A program made the translations under genes and the position numbers. This document shows, one piece after another, positions 17,666 to 26,585 of a stretch of 64,000 nt of DNA. The notes below the pieces were generated by a model that was given only the letters and a program-made list of their open reading frames with translations, was not told where the DNA came from and searched no databases. The stretch is from Betaproteobacteria bacterium. GTDB taxonomy: Bacteria; Pseudomonadota; Gammaproteobacteria; Burkholderiales; Burkholderiaceae_C. How positions within the stretch are numbered: the stretch's first letter is position 1; each line of letters starts with the position of its first letter. The DNA lies in the NCBI GenBank assembly GCA_009919175.1, contig RGCL01000008.1, positions 1-64,000 on the forward strand. The letters run 5' to 3'.

Positions 17666-17681
17666 TGGCACGCCGCTTGCA
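17666..17681 (+). promoter_or_regulatory. Sigma-54 (-24/-12) promoter
   Basis: TGGCACGCCGCTTGCA matches the consensus TGGCACG-N4-TTGCA at every fixed position, with GG and GC exactly 10 nt apart. The expected start point is near 17692, about 70 nt upstream of the next gene. A perfect 7-5-7 palindrome (TGGTGCA-N5-TGCACCA, 17704-17722) lies just downstream of the start point. Confidence 0.75.
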
Positions 17682-17703
17682 CTGTTGGTGGCGACGGCTT
17701 GTG

Positions 17704-17722
17704 TGGTGCAAAGCATGCACCA
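17704..17722. repeat. Perfect 7-bp inverted repeat in the leader of the unknown gene
   Basis: TGGTGCA (17704-17710) and TGCACCA (17716-17722) flank AAGCA. The half-sites equal NtrC half-sites but point outward rather than inward, so this is not a consensus NtrC dyad. It could be an RNA hairpin or another operator. Confidence 0.6.
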
Positions 17723-17763
17723 ACATGAAGCTCTCGTTTCAACCAAGGTGGAGGAGGTGTGAC

Positions 17764-18177
17764 ATGGAAAACATCATCAGCAAGCATGAGGCCCGCCACA
17801 TCATGGCGGCCAAGGGTCGAGAGCGCGAATACGATGCCCTGGTGCATCGCATGCTGCCAGGCTTGGTGGAGGAGTGGGTATCCCAGGGCCTGGAAGTTTC
17901 GATCGAGCATTGCTTCATCCGCATCAATGGCGCTTGCAGCCTCAAGATCAGCTGCATTTCTCCCGCAGGAGAGGAATCTCATACAGTGTTGCTCAATGGC
18001 GATGCCGCGCTGTTTCCCATCTTTTGCTGCGGTCAGCTCAAAACCGTGGTGACCTCCAAACGGCTGAATTTGACCTTGAGTCAACTGGTCAAGGACAGTG
18101 CCATTCGACTTCACCATCGCCTCAAAGCCTCCAATGACGCCGGACTGGCTGCGCCCCAAACCAGTGCGGCCGCTTGA
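17764..18177 (+). CDS. Protein of unknown function behind a sigma-54 promoter
   Basis: A 137-residue soluble protein that I do not recognise. It begins MENIISKHEARHIMAAKGRE, has two Cys near the middle (FCCGQL and an earlier HCFIRINGACSLKISC region with three Cys) and ends in an Ala-rich tail. The ATG at 17764 has a strong GGAGGAGGTG upstream; longer in-frame starts have none. It lies 86 nt ahead of the Anbu operon, behind an apparently perfect sigma-54 promoter, which suggests expression under nitrogen limitation. It has no signal peptide or membrane segment. Confidence 0.75.
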   Translation: MENIISKHEARHIMAAKGREREYDALVHRMLPGLVEEWVSQGLEVSIEHCFIRINGACSLKISCISPAGEESHTVLLNGDAALFPIFCCGQLKTVVTSKRLNLTLSQLVKDSAIRLHHRLKASNDAGLAAPQTSAAA

Positions 18178-18183
18178 GCATCC

Positions 18184-18200
18184 TGCGCCAAATCGGGGCA
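18184..18200. promoter_or_regulatory. NtrC-like dyad upstream of the Anbu operon
   Basis: TGCGCC-AAATC-GGGGCA matches the NtrC pattern TGCACC-N5-GGTGCA at 10 of 12 positions, with correct spacing and symmetric deviations. It is centred about 52 nt upstream of the predicted start point, closer than usual for an enhancer. Confidence 0.45.
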
Positions 18201-18217
18201 AATTCGCCCTCAGATCT

Positions 18218-18233
18218 GGGCACGGGGATTGCT
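18218..18233 (+). promoter_or_regulatory. Sigma-54 (-24/-12) promoter of the Anbu operon
   Basis: GGGCACGGGGATTGCT fits TGGCACG-N4-TTGCT except for G in place of the first T. The -24 GG (18219-18220) and -12 GC (18231-18232) are exactly 10 nt apart. The start point would fall near 18244, 20 nt before the ATP-grasp gene. Confidence 0.65.
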
Positions 18234-18263
18234 CATTCAGGCTAGGTTACAGAGAGCAGTCCC

Positions 18264-19676
18264 ATGTCGATTTATTCGGAGTTCAACGGTTTTGGTGATT
18301 CACCCCGTCCCGCGTGGACGGGTTTGAACACCTGGTTTCAGCAAACCCCCGCCGAGATCCTTCAAGCCAAGCAAGAGCAAGCCAGGCTGGCTTTTTTCAG
18401 GGAAGGCATCACCTTCTCACTGGCCGGCGATGCATCAGGCGTGGAGCGCGCCATCCCCTTTGACATCCTGCCCCGAGTGCTCACCCAGTCAGAGTGGCAG
18501 TACCTCAGCCGAGGCTTGGCGCAGCGTGTGCAAGCCCTCAACCTCTTTCTTCAAGACGTCTACAACGATCAACGCATCCTGCGCGACGGCATCATCCCCA
18601 GCGAGGTGATCCTGGGCAACAGCCAGTACCGACAGGAAATGAAAGGCATTCAGGTCCCGCTGGGTGTGTATGCCGCTATCTCGGGCATTGACCTGGTTCG
18701 CACCGACGAATTGAGCTTTTATGTGCTCGAGGACAACCTGCGTGTGCCTTCGGGTGTGAGCTACATGCTGGAAAACCGCCGCATTCTTTCGCAGATCGAA
18801 CCGGAGCTCTTCGAACGCCATGGTGTAGCGCCCATTTCGCATTACCCGCACATGCTGGACCTGACCTTGCGTGAACTGGCCCCGGTCCACACCGATGACC
18901 CGGTGATGGTGGTGCTGACCCCCGGTCCTTACAACAGCGCCTATTTCGAGCATGCCTTTCTTGCGCAAAGCATTGGTGCCGAGCTTGTGGAGGGGCAGGA
19001 CTTGTTTGTCGAAGATGGCTTTGTCTACATGAAGACCATCCGGGGTCCACAGCGCGTTGATGTCATTTATCGGCGCATCGACGATGACTTTCTGGATCCA
19101 CTGGCCTTCAGACCCGACTCCATGCTGGGCGCCAGTGGATTGGTGGATGCCATGAGCCGGGGCCATGTCAGTGTGGTCAATGCCGTGGGCACCGGTGTGG
19201 CCGATGACAAGTCCATCTACCCCTACGTCCCCGACATGATCCGCTATTACCTGAGCGAGGAGCCCTTGCTCAACAACGTGCCCACCTACGTCTTGTCCGA
19301 CCCCAAGGTGTGTGACCATGTCCTGGCCAACCTGTCCGAACTGGTGGTCAAGGAAGCCCAAGGAGCGGGTGGCTATGGCATGTTGATCGGACCCAAGGCG
19401 AGCAAGGCCGAACTGGAAGCCTTTGCGCTCAAGATCAAGGCTCACCCGGACAAATACATTGCCCAACCCACCTTGGCCTTGTCCACGTGCCCCACCTTGG
19501 TCGATGAGGGCATTGCGCCTCGGCATGTGGACCTCAGGCCCTATGTGCTGCAAGGGCGCGAGGTGCGCATGGTGCCTGGAGGCCTCACCCGTGTGGCCCT
19601 CAGACAGGGCAGTTTGGTGGTCAACAGCAGCCAGGGTGGTGGAACCAAAGACACCTGGGTCTTGCAGGATGAATGA
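18264..19676 (+). CDS. Circularly permuted ATP-grasp protein of the Anbu operon
   Basis: A 470-residue protein of the circularly permuted ATP-grasp type 2 family (former DUF404/DUF407). Typical features are VERAIPFDILPRVLTQSEW near the start, QDVYNDQRILRDGIIP, VSYMLENRR, NAVGTGVADDKSIYPYVPDM and VVKEAQGAGGYGM. Members are predicted to form a peptide-like bond at the cost of ATP and regularly accompany alpha-E and Anbu genes. The product is unknown. The stop overlaps an early upstream codon of the alpha-E gene, so the two are tightly coupled. A sigma-54-like promoter lies just upstream. Confidence 0.9.
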   Translation: MSIYSEFNGFGDSPRPAWTGLNTWFQQTPAEILQAKQEQARLAFFREGITFSLAGDASGVERAIPFDILPRVLTQSEWQYLSRGLAQRVQALNLFLQDVYNDQRILRDGIIPSEVILGNSQYRQEMKGIQVPLGVYAAISGIDLVRTDELSFYVLEDNLRVPSGVSYMLENRRILSQIEPELFERHGVAPISHYPHMLDLTLRELAPVHTDDPVMVVLTPGPYNSAYFEHAFLAQSIGAELVEGQDLFVEDGFVYMKTIRGPQRVDVIYRRIDDDFLDPLAFRPDSMLGASGLVDAMSRGHVSVVNAVGTGVADDKSIYPYVPDMIRYYLSEEPLLNNVPTYVLSDPKVCDHVLANLSELVVKEAQGAGGYGMLIGPKASKAELEAFALKIKAHPDKYIAQPTLALSTCPTLVDEGIAPRHVDLRPYVLQGREVRMVPGGLTRVALRQGSLVVNSSQGGGTKDTWVLQDE

Positions 19677-19690
19677 TTGAGGAGATCAAG

Positions 19691-20689
19691 ATGTTGTGTC
19701 GCACGGCTTCAGATTTGTTTTGGATGGGACGCGCTGTGGAACGTGCGGAGGCCATGGCGAGGTTGCTGGATTTAGCGCGCCGCTTGTCCGCCTTGCCGAG
19801 TTTGCGCGATGACTCAGGTGCTCACAAGGCCTGGACCGTGCCTTTGCTGGCCACGGGAAGTCTGCCCTCGGGCATGGCCGTTCGGTCGCTGCGGCGCGAG
19901 GACATCCTGCATCAGTGCGTGCTGGATCGCGAGAATCCGGGTTCGGTGATCTCCTGCCTGCAAATGGCGCGTGACGCAGCCCGCAATCAGCGCTCAGTGG
20001 TCCCCACCGAGGTGCACGCCAGCTTGCAAAGCATGCTCTCGCGCATTGGCAACCTCAATTCGCGCTCATGGCATCAAAGTGCGCTGGGTCAAACCATTTT
20101 GGACATTCAGACCTTCTCCGACATGTTCAGGGGCGTGGGCTTTGCCACCATGCTGCGCAATGAGTCCTGGCATTTCATGCGCCTGGGCACGTTTTTCGAA
20201 CGCGCGGATGCCTCAATCCGCTTGTGGTCCACCCAGGCTGACCCCGATTTCGACTGGCTGGAGTCTGAAAGCGATGGCCCCAATGCCGCCTTTCACCGTG
20301 TGGCTTTGCTGGAGTCGGCATCGGCGCTCATGCCCTTGCGTCGCTTGCGCGGCGAGGCCAATCTGGATGGTGTGACCGAAATGCTGTTGCGCCGGATCGA
20401 TTTCCCCCGCTCGGCCAGTTACTGCTTGTTCGAGGCCTCGCGCCACCTCCAGGCCTTGCAAGTCGATGCCAGCGAGCCGGTGTCGCGTGCCTTGGGCAAG
20501 GCCCAGGCGGGCGTGTCTTATGCCGATGCAGGGCATTCCTCCAAGGCCATGTTTGCCTTTGGTGCAGCGCGTTTGGCCGACATCGCAGGCGCACAGCAGG
20601 CACTGTCACAGCGGTTCTTTGTGGCCAACCTGTCGGACCGCAGAATGCAGGTAGCCAATTCCTCTTTTCCTCAACTCAAAGCAGCCTGA
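19691..20689 (+). CDS. Alpha-E domain protein of the Anbu operon
   Basis: A 332-residue all-helical alpha-E domain protein (COG2307 type). The start MLCRTASDLFWMGRAVERAE is the family hallmark, which is why the ATG at 19691, with GAGGAG upstream, is preferred to the in-frame ATG at 19673. The protein is a constant partner of circularly permuted ATP-grasp proteins; its biochemical role is not established. Anbu follows after 15 nt. Confidence 0.88.
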   Translation: MLCRTASDLFWMGRAVERAEAMARLLDLARRLSALPSLRDDSGAHKAWTVPLLATGSLPSGMAVRSLRREDILHQCVLDRENPGSVISCLQMARDAARNQRSVVPTEVHASLQSMLSRIGNLNSRSWHQSALGQTILDIQTFSDMFRGVGFATMLRNESWHFMRLGTFFERADASIRLWSTQADPDFDWLESESDGPNAAFHRVALLESASALMPLRRLRGEANLDGVTEMLLRRIDFPRSASYCLFEASRHLQALQVDASEPVSRALGKAQAGVSYADAGHSSKAMFAFGAARLADIAGAQQALSQRFFVANLSDRRMQVANSSFPQLKAA

Positions 20690-20704
20690 CGCCCTGGAGC
20701 CTTT

Positions 20705-21448
20705 ATGACCTATTGTTGTGCGGTGATGCTCAATGCTGGCCTGGTGTTCGCATCAGACAGCCGCACCCATGCCGGCGTGGACAACGTGGGCTGTTTCAGC
20801 AAGTTGCATGTGCTGGAGATTCCCAACGACCGCGTCATCACTTTGCTCACTGCGGGCAACCTGAGTGTTTCCCAGGGCGCCATCGAGCATTTGCACCGCT
20901 GCGTTCGTGAAAACCATGCCCAGAATTGGACCAACGTCCAAAGCCTGTCGGATGTGGCCATGCTTTTGGGTGACGCCATGCGGGCTGTGGTTGCCCGGGA
21001 TGGTCCCTCCCTCAAACAAAGTGGCATCGATGCCAGCGCCAGTTTTTTGCTGGGTGGCCAAATCGGAACAGAACGTCCGCGGCTTTTTCTGGTGTATTCC
21101 GAGGGCAATGCCATTGAAGCCACGCCAGAGACCCCGTTTTTGCAGATTGGTGAAATCAAATATGGCAAACCCATTCTCGACCGTGTCATCCGCTCGGAGA
21201 TCAGTTTGCTTGAGGCCACCAAATGTGTGATGGTGAGTTTTGACTCCACCATGCGCAGCAATGTGTCGGTTGGCTTGCCCATTGATTTGCTCATCCTGCC
21301 GCGCAACCGGCTCAAGGCCGACCTGCGCTATCGGGTGGACGATCAGGACGCCTACTTTCGAGAATTGTCCGAGCGCTGGGCAAGGGGCTTGCGCCGGGTT
21401 TTCTCCGAGTTGCCACCGCCTCACTGGTATCCTGACGGACAGCAGTGA
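20705..21448 (+). CDS. Anbu, proteasome-like peptidase
   Basis: A 247-residue Ntn-hydrolase of the Anbu family, an ancestral relative of HslV and 20S proteasome subunits. The sequence MTYCCAVMLNAGLVFASDSRTHAGVDN is nearly diagnostic: after Met removal Thr2 would become the N-terminal nucleophile, and SDSRT belongs to the active-site region. The substrate is unknown; the operon partners suggest it processes a product of the ATP-grasp/alpha-E pair. The transglutaminase-like gene common in such operons is absent. ureD starts only 21 nt later, so urease genes are probably on the same transcript. Confidence 0.92.
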   Translation: MTYCCAVMLNAGLVFASDSRTHAGVDNVGCFSKLHVLEIPNDRVITLLTAGNLSVSQGAIEHLHRCVRENHAQNWTNVQSLSDVAMLLGDAMRAVVARDGPSLKQSGIDASASFLLGGQIGTERPRLFLVYSEGNAIEATPETPFLQIGEIKYGKPILDRVIRSEISLLEATKCVMVSFDSTMRSNVSVGLPIDLLILPRNRLKADLRYRVDDQDAYFRELSERWARGLRRVFSELPPPHWYPDGQQ

Positions 21449-21469
21449 TCCTGGAAAGTCTGTCCCGCC

Positions 21470-22372
21470 ATGCTTGCACCTGTCCAACGTCCTCCATCGA
21501 CCGAGACCTCGGGATGGCTGGCCAAACTGGACCTGCGATATGTGAAAAAAGCAGACCAGACTGTGCTTCACCACGCTCACCAAGGGCCGCTTCGCGTGCT
21601 CAAGAGCCTCTACCCCGAGCAGCCTTCGGTTTGCCACAACGTCTTGGTTCACCCCCCATCGGGGCTGATTGGATCGGACCGCATCGATGTGCAGATTCAT
21701 GTGGAAGAGGGCGCTCATGGCCTCATCACTACACCCGGTGCCACGCGCTTTCTGGGTCGATCCTCCCAGTGGGCGCGGCAAACGGTGCACATGCGATTGG
21801 CGTCCCGCGCACGCCTGGAATGGCTGCCCCTGGAGACCCTGGTCTACAACGGTGCCTGGGCCAGCAATCGGCTGGTGTTTGAACTGGCGCCACAGTCCTC
21901 GCTGATGTGCTGGGATGTGTATGCCTTGGGCTTGGCGGCCTCGCACCTGGCATTCGAGGCGGGCGCGCTGGAAGTCCAGTGCGAATGGCCTCAGCGCTGG
22001 CAAGAGCGCGCCCTGATCCAGGCCACCGACTCCGTGTTGCTCGATGGACCGCTGGGCTTGCAAGGCCGACGCACCCTGGGACAGATGGTGCTGGCCTGGG
22101 ACGCGTTGGCGCATTTGGACAGCCTTCATGGTCTCGAGGCCATGCTCGACGACAGCCGAGCGCTGCTCACCCGCCTGAGCGATGCCCCTGGTACACCTCA
22201 AGCGCCAGCTTGGGTGTGGGGTCTCACGGCATCACAGCCTGGCCTCTTGCAACTGAGGGTCCTGGCCGATCATGCCCACCAAATCCACACTGTTTTTCAA
22301 TCGGTCTGGGCGCTGTGGCGCGCCAAGGCCTGGGACATGCCGGCGGTGGCCTGCCGCTCCTGGCAACTTTGA
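21470..22372 (+). CDS. ureD: Urease accessory protein UreD
   Basis: A 300-residue chaperone that binds apo-urease with UreF and UreG during nickel insertion. Family features are GWLAKLDLRYVKKADQTVL, HPPSGLIGSD, TPGATRFL and the WLPLETLVYNGAWA segment. It opens the ureDAJBCEFG operon and lies 21 nt after Anbu. No promoter is visible in that gap, so expression probably depends on read-through from the Anbu promoter or on an internal promoter. Confidence 0.93.
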   Translation: MLAPVQRPPSTETSGWLAKLDLRYVKKADQTVLHHAHQGPLRVLKSLYPEQPSVCHNVLVHPPSGLIGSDRIDVQIHVEEGAHGLITTPGATRFLGRSSQWARQTVHMRLASRARLEWLPLETLVYNGAWASNRLVFELAPQSSLMCWDVYALGLAASHLAFEAGALEVQCEWPQRWQERALIQATDSVLLDGPLGLQGRRTLGQMVLAWDALAHLDSLHGLEAMLDDSRALLTRLSDAPGTPQAPAWVWGLTASQPGLLQLRVLADHAHQIHTVFQSVWALWRAKAWDMPAVACRSWQL

Positions 22373-22393
22373 GACAAGCGAGAAAGGAACATC

Positions 22394-22696
22394 ATGGACC
22401 TGAGTCCCCGTGAGAAGGACAAGCTGCTGATTTTCACTGCAGCCCTGGTGGCCGAGCGGCGAAAAGCCAGAGGCCTCAAGCTCAATCACCCCGAAGCCGT
22501 GGCCTTGATCAGCGCCGCCATCATGGAAGGCGCGCGCGATGGCAAGACCGTTGCACAGCTCATGCAAGAGGGGCGCACCTGGCTCACCGTGGCCGATGTC
22601 ATGCCAGGCGTGGCCGACATGATTCCCGACATCCAGGTTGAAGCCACGTTTCCCGATGGCACCAAACTGGTCACGGTCCATCAACCCATTGTTTGA
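22394..22696 (+). CDS. ureA: Urease gamma subunit
   Basis: A 100-residue structural subunit of the nickel enzyme that hydrolyses urea to ammonia and carbamate. The start [18 protein letters not shown] and the core [20 protein letters not shown] are strictly typical. GAAAGGAAC precedes the ATG. The gamma and beta subunits are separate genes here, as in most bacteria. Confidence 0.97.
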   Translation: MDLSPREKDKLLIFTAALVAERRKARGLKLNHPEAVALISAAIMEGARDGKTVAQLMQEGRTWLTVADVMPGVADMIPDIQVEATFPDGTKLVTVHQPIV

Positions 22697-22715
22697 TATC
22701 CCGGAGTCTTTCATC

Positions 22716-23312
22716 ATGCGTTCATCTTTTCTTTTTCGCACTGTCGTGGCCTTGGCCGTGCTCGTGTGTGCCGCGCAGGCGCAAGCCCATGAGGGGCACG
22801 GCATGGTCACCCTCTTTGCAGCGGGCTTGCTGCATCCCTTCTCTGGTGTGGACCACCTCATGGCCATGCTGATGGTGGGCGTGTGGTGCTGGGCAAGGCC
22901 TGCCAAGGCTGTCTGGGTCCCCCTGGTCTTCATGACGGGGCTGATGGTCGGCGCAGGCCTGGGCTTGAACGGATCTGATTCCCTTTTGGCCGAACGCCTC
23001 ATCGCCCTGTCCTTGATGGCCTTGGGCGTCATGGTGTGGAGAATGCCCCAAATCCAAGGCCGCACCTGGTGGCTGGGTTTGGTGGCCATGGCTGGTTTTG
23101 GTCTGGTCCACGGCCATGCGCATGGGGTGGCCTTGCAAGCCAGCGCCAGTCACCTGGGGCTGATCGGCATGGTGTGCGCCAGCGCGTTGCTGCACGCCAC
23201 TGGCTGGGCAGTTGGCAAGTGGGCGATGCCTCGCCATGTGCACCTCAGGGTCTTCACCGCCATGGCGTCGCTGGGCCTTGGGGGCTGGTTGCTCACCGGC
23301 CTGGCCGGATGA
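22716..23312 (+). CDS. ureJ: HupE/UreJ-family membrane protein
   Basis: A 198-residue membrane protein with a cleavable or first helix ([19 protein letters not shown], then AHEGHG), about six further helices and the conserved [13 protein letters not shown] and GLVHGHAHG motifs. HupE/UreJ proteins are linked to nickel uptake, and this position between ureA and ureB is typical of betaproteobacterial urease operons. The ATG at 22716 has GGAG upstream; longer in-frame starts would run into ureA. Confidence 0.9.
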   Translation: MRSSFLFRTVVALAVLVCAAQAQAHEGHGMVTLFAAGLLHPFSGVDHLMAMLMVGVWCWARPAKAVWVPLVFMTGLMVGAGLGLNGSDSLLAERLIALSLMALGVMVWRMPQIQGRTWWLGLVAMAGFGLVHGHAHGVALQASASHLGLIGMVCASALLHATGWAVGKWAMPRHVHLRVFTAMASLGLGGWLLTGLAG

Positions 23313-23322
23313 GGGGCACATC

Positions 23323-23649
23323 ATGATTCCGGGTCAATACTTCATCGACGAGGGGGAGTTGCCCCTCAATCCCGCACGCGCCACCCTGGAGTTGACGGTC
23401 GCCAATTCGGCGGATCGTCCCATCCAGGTGGGGTCGCACTATCACTTTGCCGAGGTCAATGCCGCCTTGCAATTCGATCGGGTGGCTGCCAAGGGCATGC
23501 GCCTGAACATCGCATCGGGCACGGCCATTCGCTTTGAACCTGGCCAGCAACGCCGGGTTCAGTTGGTGGCCTACCAAGGCCTGAGGCAAGTGTTTGGCTT
23601 CAGAGCCCACGTGCAAGGTCCTTTGGACCGCGCCAAGGAGTCGTCATGA
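23323..23649 (+). CDS. ureB: Urease beta subunit
   Basis: A 108-residue structural subunit of urease. It begins [16 protein letters not shown] and contains [18 protein letters not shown] and [17 protein letters not shown], all family constants. Its stop overlaps the ureC ATG by 4 nt, securing stoichiometric translation. Confidence 0.97.
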   Translation: MIPGQYFIDEGELPLNPARATLELTVANSADRPIQVGSHYHFAEVNAALQFDRVAAKGMRLNIASGTAIRFEPGQQRRVQLVAYQGLRQVFGFRAHVQGPLDRAKESS

Positions 23650-25364
23650 GCCACATCCACAAAAAAGCCTATGCCGACATGTATGGTCCCACGGTGGGTG
23701 ACCGCGTTCGACTGGCCGATACCGAGCTCATCCTGGAGATCGAGCAGGACTACACCCTCAGGGCGGGGGGCTATGGCGAGGAGGCCAAGTTCGGGGGAGG
23801 CAAGTCCATCCGCGATGGCATGGCTCAGTCGCAACTCAGTCGCGCTCAAGGCGCCTGTGACACCGTGCTCACCAATGCCATGGTCCTGGACCATTGGGGC
23901 ATCGTCAAAGCCGACATCGGGCTCAAGGACGGGCGCATCGTGGGCTTGGGCAAAGCTGGCAATCCCGACACCCAAAACGGTGTGGACCTCATCATTGGTC
24001 CTGGTACTGAAATCATCAGCTGCGAGGGCTTGATCGTCACAGCGGGTGCCATCGACACCCACATCCATTTCATTGCACCCCAGCAAATCGATGAAGCCCT
24101 GGCCAGTGGGGTCACGACCATGATTGGCGGCGGCACCGGACCCGCCACGGGCACTTTTGCCACCACCTGCACACCGGGTCCCTGGCATTTGGGCCGCATG
24201 CTGCAAGCGGCCGATGCGTTCCCCATGAACCTGGGCTTCCTGGGCAAGGGCAATGCCTCGCGCCCCGATGCCCTGATGGAGCAAATCCGGGGTGGCGCGA
24301 TTGGCCTGAAGCTGCATGAGGACTGGGGCACCACACCCAGCGCGATTGATCAATGCCTGAGCGTGGCCGAATTGACCGATACCCAGGTTGCCATCCACAC
24401 CGACACCCTCAACGAATCGGGCTTTGTGGAGGACAGCATTGCCGCCTTCAAAGGCCGCACCATCCACACCTTCCACACCGAAGGTGCGGGCGGCGGCCAT
24501 GCGCCCGACATCCTCAAGGTGGTGGGCGAGCTCAATGTCTTGCCCTCATCGACCAACCCAACCCGCCCCTACACCATCAACACCCTGGACGAGCATGTGG
24601 ACATGCTCATGGTCTGTCACCACCTCGATGCCTCCATCCCCGAGGACCTGGCCTTTGCCGAGAGCCGCATTCGCCGCGAAACGATTGCGGCAGAGGACAT
24701 CCTGCATGACCTGGGCGCGATCAGCATCTTCAGCTCGGACAGCCAGGCCATGGGCCGTGTGGGCGAGGTCATCATTCGCTGCTGGCAAACCGCCCACAAG
24801 ATGAAAGTGCAGCGCGGCAGCCTGCCTGGTGACTCGGCTCGCAATGACAACCAGCGCATCAAGCGTTACCTGGCCAAGCTCACCATCAATCCGGCCATTG
24901 CGCATGGCATAGCCCATGAGGTGGGCAGCATCGAGTCGGGCAAGCTGGCTGACCTGGTCTTGTGGAAGCCAGCCTTCTTTGGGGTCAAGCCTTATCAGAT
25001 CCTCAAAGGCGGCTGCATTGCCCTGGCCGCCATGGGCGACCCCAATGCCTCCATTCCCACACCTCAGCCCGTGCACATGCGCCCCATGTTTGGGGCCTTT
25101 GGCGGGGCTTTGGCTGCCACGTCATTGACCTTTGTGTCGGGTGCAGCCTTGCAGGCTGACGTTGCTGCGCAATGGGGTTTGCGCAAACCCTTGAGTGCCG
25201 TCAAAGGCATTCGCTCGGTGACCAAGCGCGCCATGATCCACAACGATTGGCTGCCTCACATGGAGGTGGATGCCCAGACCTATGCGGTGCGCGCCAATGG
25301 TGAGTTGCTGACTTGTGAGCCCGCCCAGGTGCTGCCCATGACCCAGCGCTACTTTCTTTTTTGA
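23646..25364 (+). CDS. ureC: Urease alpha subunit (catalytic)
   Basis: A 572-residue amidohydrolase carrying the dinuclear nickel site. The ligand motifs are all present: DTHIHF (two His), GLKLHEDWG (carbamylated Lys), [13 protein letters not shown] and [15 protein letters not shown] (two His), and [12 protein letters not shown] (Asp). The flap carries MVCHHLD with the mobile Cys and catalytic His. Length and motifs indicate a functional enzyme. It is translationally coupled to ureB and followed by ureE after 2 nt. Confidence 0.98.
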   Translation: MSHIHKKAYADMYGPTVGDRVRLADTELILEIEQDYTLRAGGYGEEAKFGGGKSIRDGMAQSQLSRAQGACDTVLTNAMVLDHWGIVKADIGLKDGRIVGLGKAGNPDTQNGVDLIIGPGTEIISCEGLIVTAGAIDTHIHFIAPQQIDEALASGVTTMIGGGTGPATGTFATTCTPGPWHLGRMLQAADAFPMNLGFLGKGNASRPDALMEQIRGGAIGLKLHEDWGTTPSAIDQCLSVAELTDTQVAIHTDTLNESGFVEDSIAAFKGRTIHTFHTEGAGGGHAPDILKVVGELNVLPSSTNPTRPYTINTLDEHVDMLMVCHHLDASIPEDLAFAESRIRRETIAAEDILHDLGAISIFSSDSQAMGRVGEVIIRCWQTAHKMKVQRGSLPGDSARNDNQRIKRYLAKLTINPAIAHGIAHEVGSIESGKLADLVLWKPAFFGVKPYQILKGGCIALAAMGDPNASIPTPQPVHMRPMFGAFGGALAATSLTFVSGAALQADVAAQWGLRKPLSAVKGIRSVTKRAMIHNDWLPHMEVDAQTYAVRANGELLTCEPAQVLPMTQRYFLF

Positions 25365-25366
25365 TC

Positions 25367-25900
25367 ATGCGCCTCTTCACACACCGCATTGTTCAAGGCA
25401 AGGGGCTCGCTGCCGTGCTGCTCAAGCGCGCTGCCTCCGTGAGCCTCTCCTGGGACGTGCGACAAAAAAGCCGCTTCCATGCCACCGACCTTCAGGGCAA
25501 GCCCCTGGCCGTCAGTCTGCCTCGTGGGCAGGTGATTCGCGGCGGTGATGTCTTGGTGGGCGAGGGCAACGAACTGCTCGTTGTTCATGCAGCACCACAG
25601 CCCTTGATGCAAGTCACGCCATGCCCCACGCATGGTCAGGCTTTTGACCTGTTGCGCGCGGCCTACCACCTGGGCAATCGGCATGTGAGCCTGCAGCTCA
25701 CACCCGAGGCGATTTATTTGGAGCACGACCCGGTCTTGCATGACCTGTTGCTGCGCATGCACATGGAGGTGGCGCTGATCGAGGCCGCCTTTGAGCCTGA
25801 ATCGGGCGCCTATGCCGCTGCACATGGACAGGGCCACGATCATGGCCATCGACACGATCATGGCCACGATCACGGTCATGGGGCACATCGTCATGACTGA
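25367..25900 (+). CDS. ureE: Urease accessory protein UreE, nickel chaperone
   Basis: A 177-residue metallochaperone that delivers nickel to the UreDFG-apourease complex. The N-terminal domain is followed by CPTHGQAFDLLRAAYHLGNRH and a metal-binding C-domain. The tail is strikingly His/Asp-rich (GHDHGHRHDHGHDHGHG), as in Klebsiella-type UreE that store several nickel ions. The ATG at 25367 was preferred to an in-frame TTG at 25361. Its end overlaps ureF by 8 nt. Confidence 0.95.
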   Translation: MRLFTHRIVQGKGLAAVLLKRAASVSLSWDVRQKSRFHATDLQGKPLAVSLPRGQVIRGGDVLVGEGNELLVVHAAPQPLMQVTPCPTHGQAFDLLRAAYHLGNRHVSLQLTPEAIYLEHDPVLHDLLLRMHMEVALIEAAFEPESGAYAAAHGQGHDHGHRHDHGHDHGHGAHRHD

Positions 25901-26585
25901 GCCCTTGCCACCCCAGACCCTGCTGGGTTTGCTTCACCTGTCCTCACCAGCCTTGCCCGTGGGTGCGTTTTCCTACTCCGAAGCCCTGGAGGCAGCGGTG
26001 CAGGCGGGTTGGGTCAGCGATGAGGCCTCCGCCTTGACCTGGCTGAGCGATGCCCTGGAGCTGGGCATGGTGCGCTGTGACTGGCCGTATGTGGATGCGC
26101 TCATGCAAGCCTGGTCCGATGGGGACCTGGCTCGCGTGGCGGACCTCAATCAGCGCTACCTCATCACGCGGGAAACCCAGGAAATCCGCCAGCAAACCCT
26201 GCAAATGGGGCATGCCATGCTCAAGTGGCTGGACAACCATCCCGATGTCCCTCAAGCGCAGCGATCGGCCTTGGACTTGTCCAACACCTGTTGGCCTGTG
26301 GCCTTCACCCTGGCGCACTTGCAATACAGCACACCCACTGTGCTTGTTCGATTGAGCCTGGCTTTTTCTTGGCTTGAAAATCAGGTTCAGTCGGCCATGA
26401 AGGCCGTGCCTTTGGGGCAAAAGTCAGGGCAGCGCCTCATCCACGCCATGAACCAGCGCATCCTTGATGCCCACGCCCTGTATGTGTCGCATCCCGTCAC
26501 CCCTGAGCCCATCAGTTTTTCGCCCGGTCTGGCCATCCTGTCATCCCGGCATGAACATCAGTACACAAGGATTTTTCGATCATGA
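25893..26585 (+). CDS. ureF: Urease accessory protein UreF
   Basis: A 230-residue protein acting with UreD and UreG in urease activation, where it regulates the GTPase step. Features are [21 protein letters not shown] near the start and the C-terminal [11 protein letters not shown]. The ATG at 25893 lies within the end of ureE; longer in-frame starts would lie deep in the His-rich ureE tail. It overlaps ureG by 4 nt. Confidence 0.94.
   Translation: MTEPLPPQTLLGLLHLSSPALPVGAFSYSEALEAAVQAGWVSDEASALTWLSDALELGMVRCDWPYVDALMQAWSDGDLARVADLNQRYLITRETQEIRQQTLQMGHAMLKWLDNHPDVPQAQRSALDLSNTCWPVAFTLAHLQYSTPTVLVRLSLAFSWLENQVQSAMKAVPLGQKSGQRLIHAMNQRILDAHALYVSHPVTPEPISFSPGLAILSSRHEHQYTRIFRS

Noticed and set aside
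17704-17722. Palindrome TGGTGCA-N5-TGCACCA as an NtrC site
   Set aside because: The half-sites are oriented outward relative to the NtrC consensus and the repeat lies downstream of the promoter, so it is kept only as an unexplained inverted repeat.
18489-19553. Minus-strand frame of 354 codons
   Set aside because: It is opposite the ATP-grasp gene, with no motif and no ribosome-binding signal.
20753-22201. Minus-strand frame of 482 codons across Anbu and ureD
   Set aside because: It lies opposite two well-supported genes, spans their junction and shows no recognisable domain.
25803-25898. Repetitive CATGGCCACGATCA-like DNA at the ureE end as an independent repeat element
   Set aside because: It simply encodes the His/Asp-rich nickel-binding tail of UreE.
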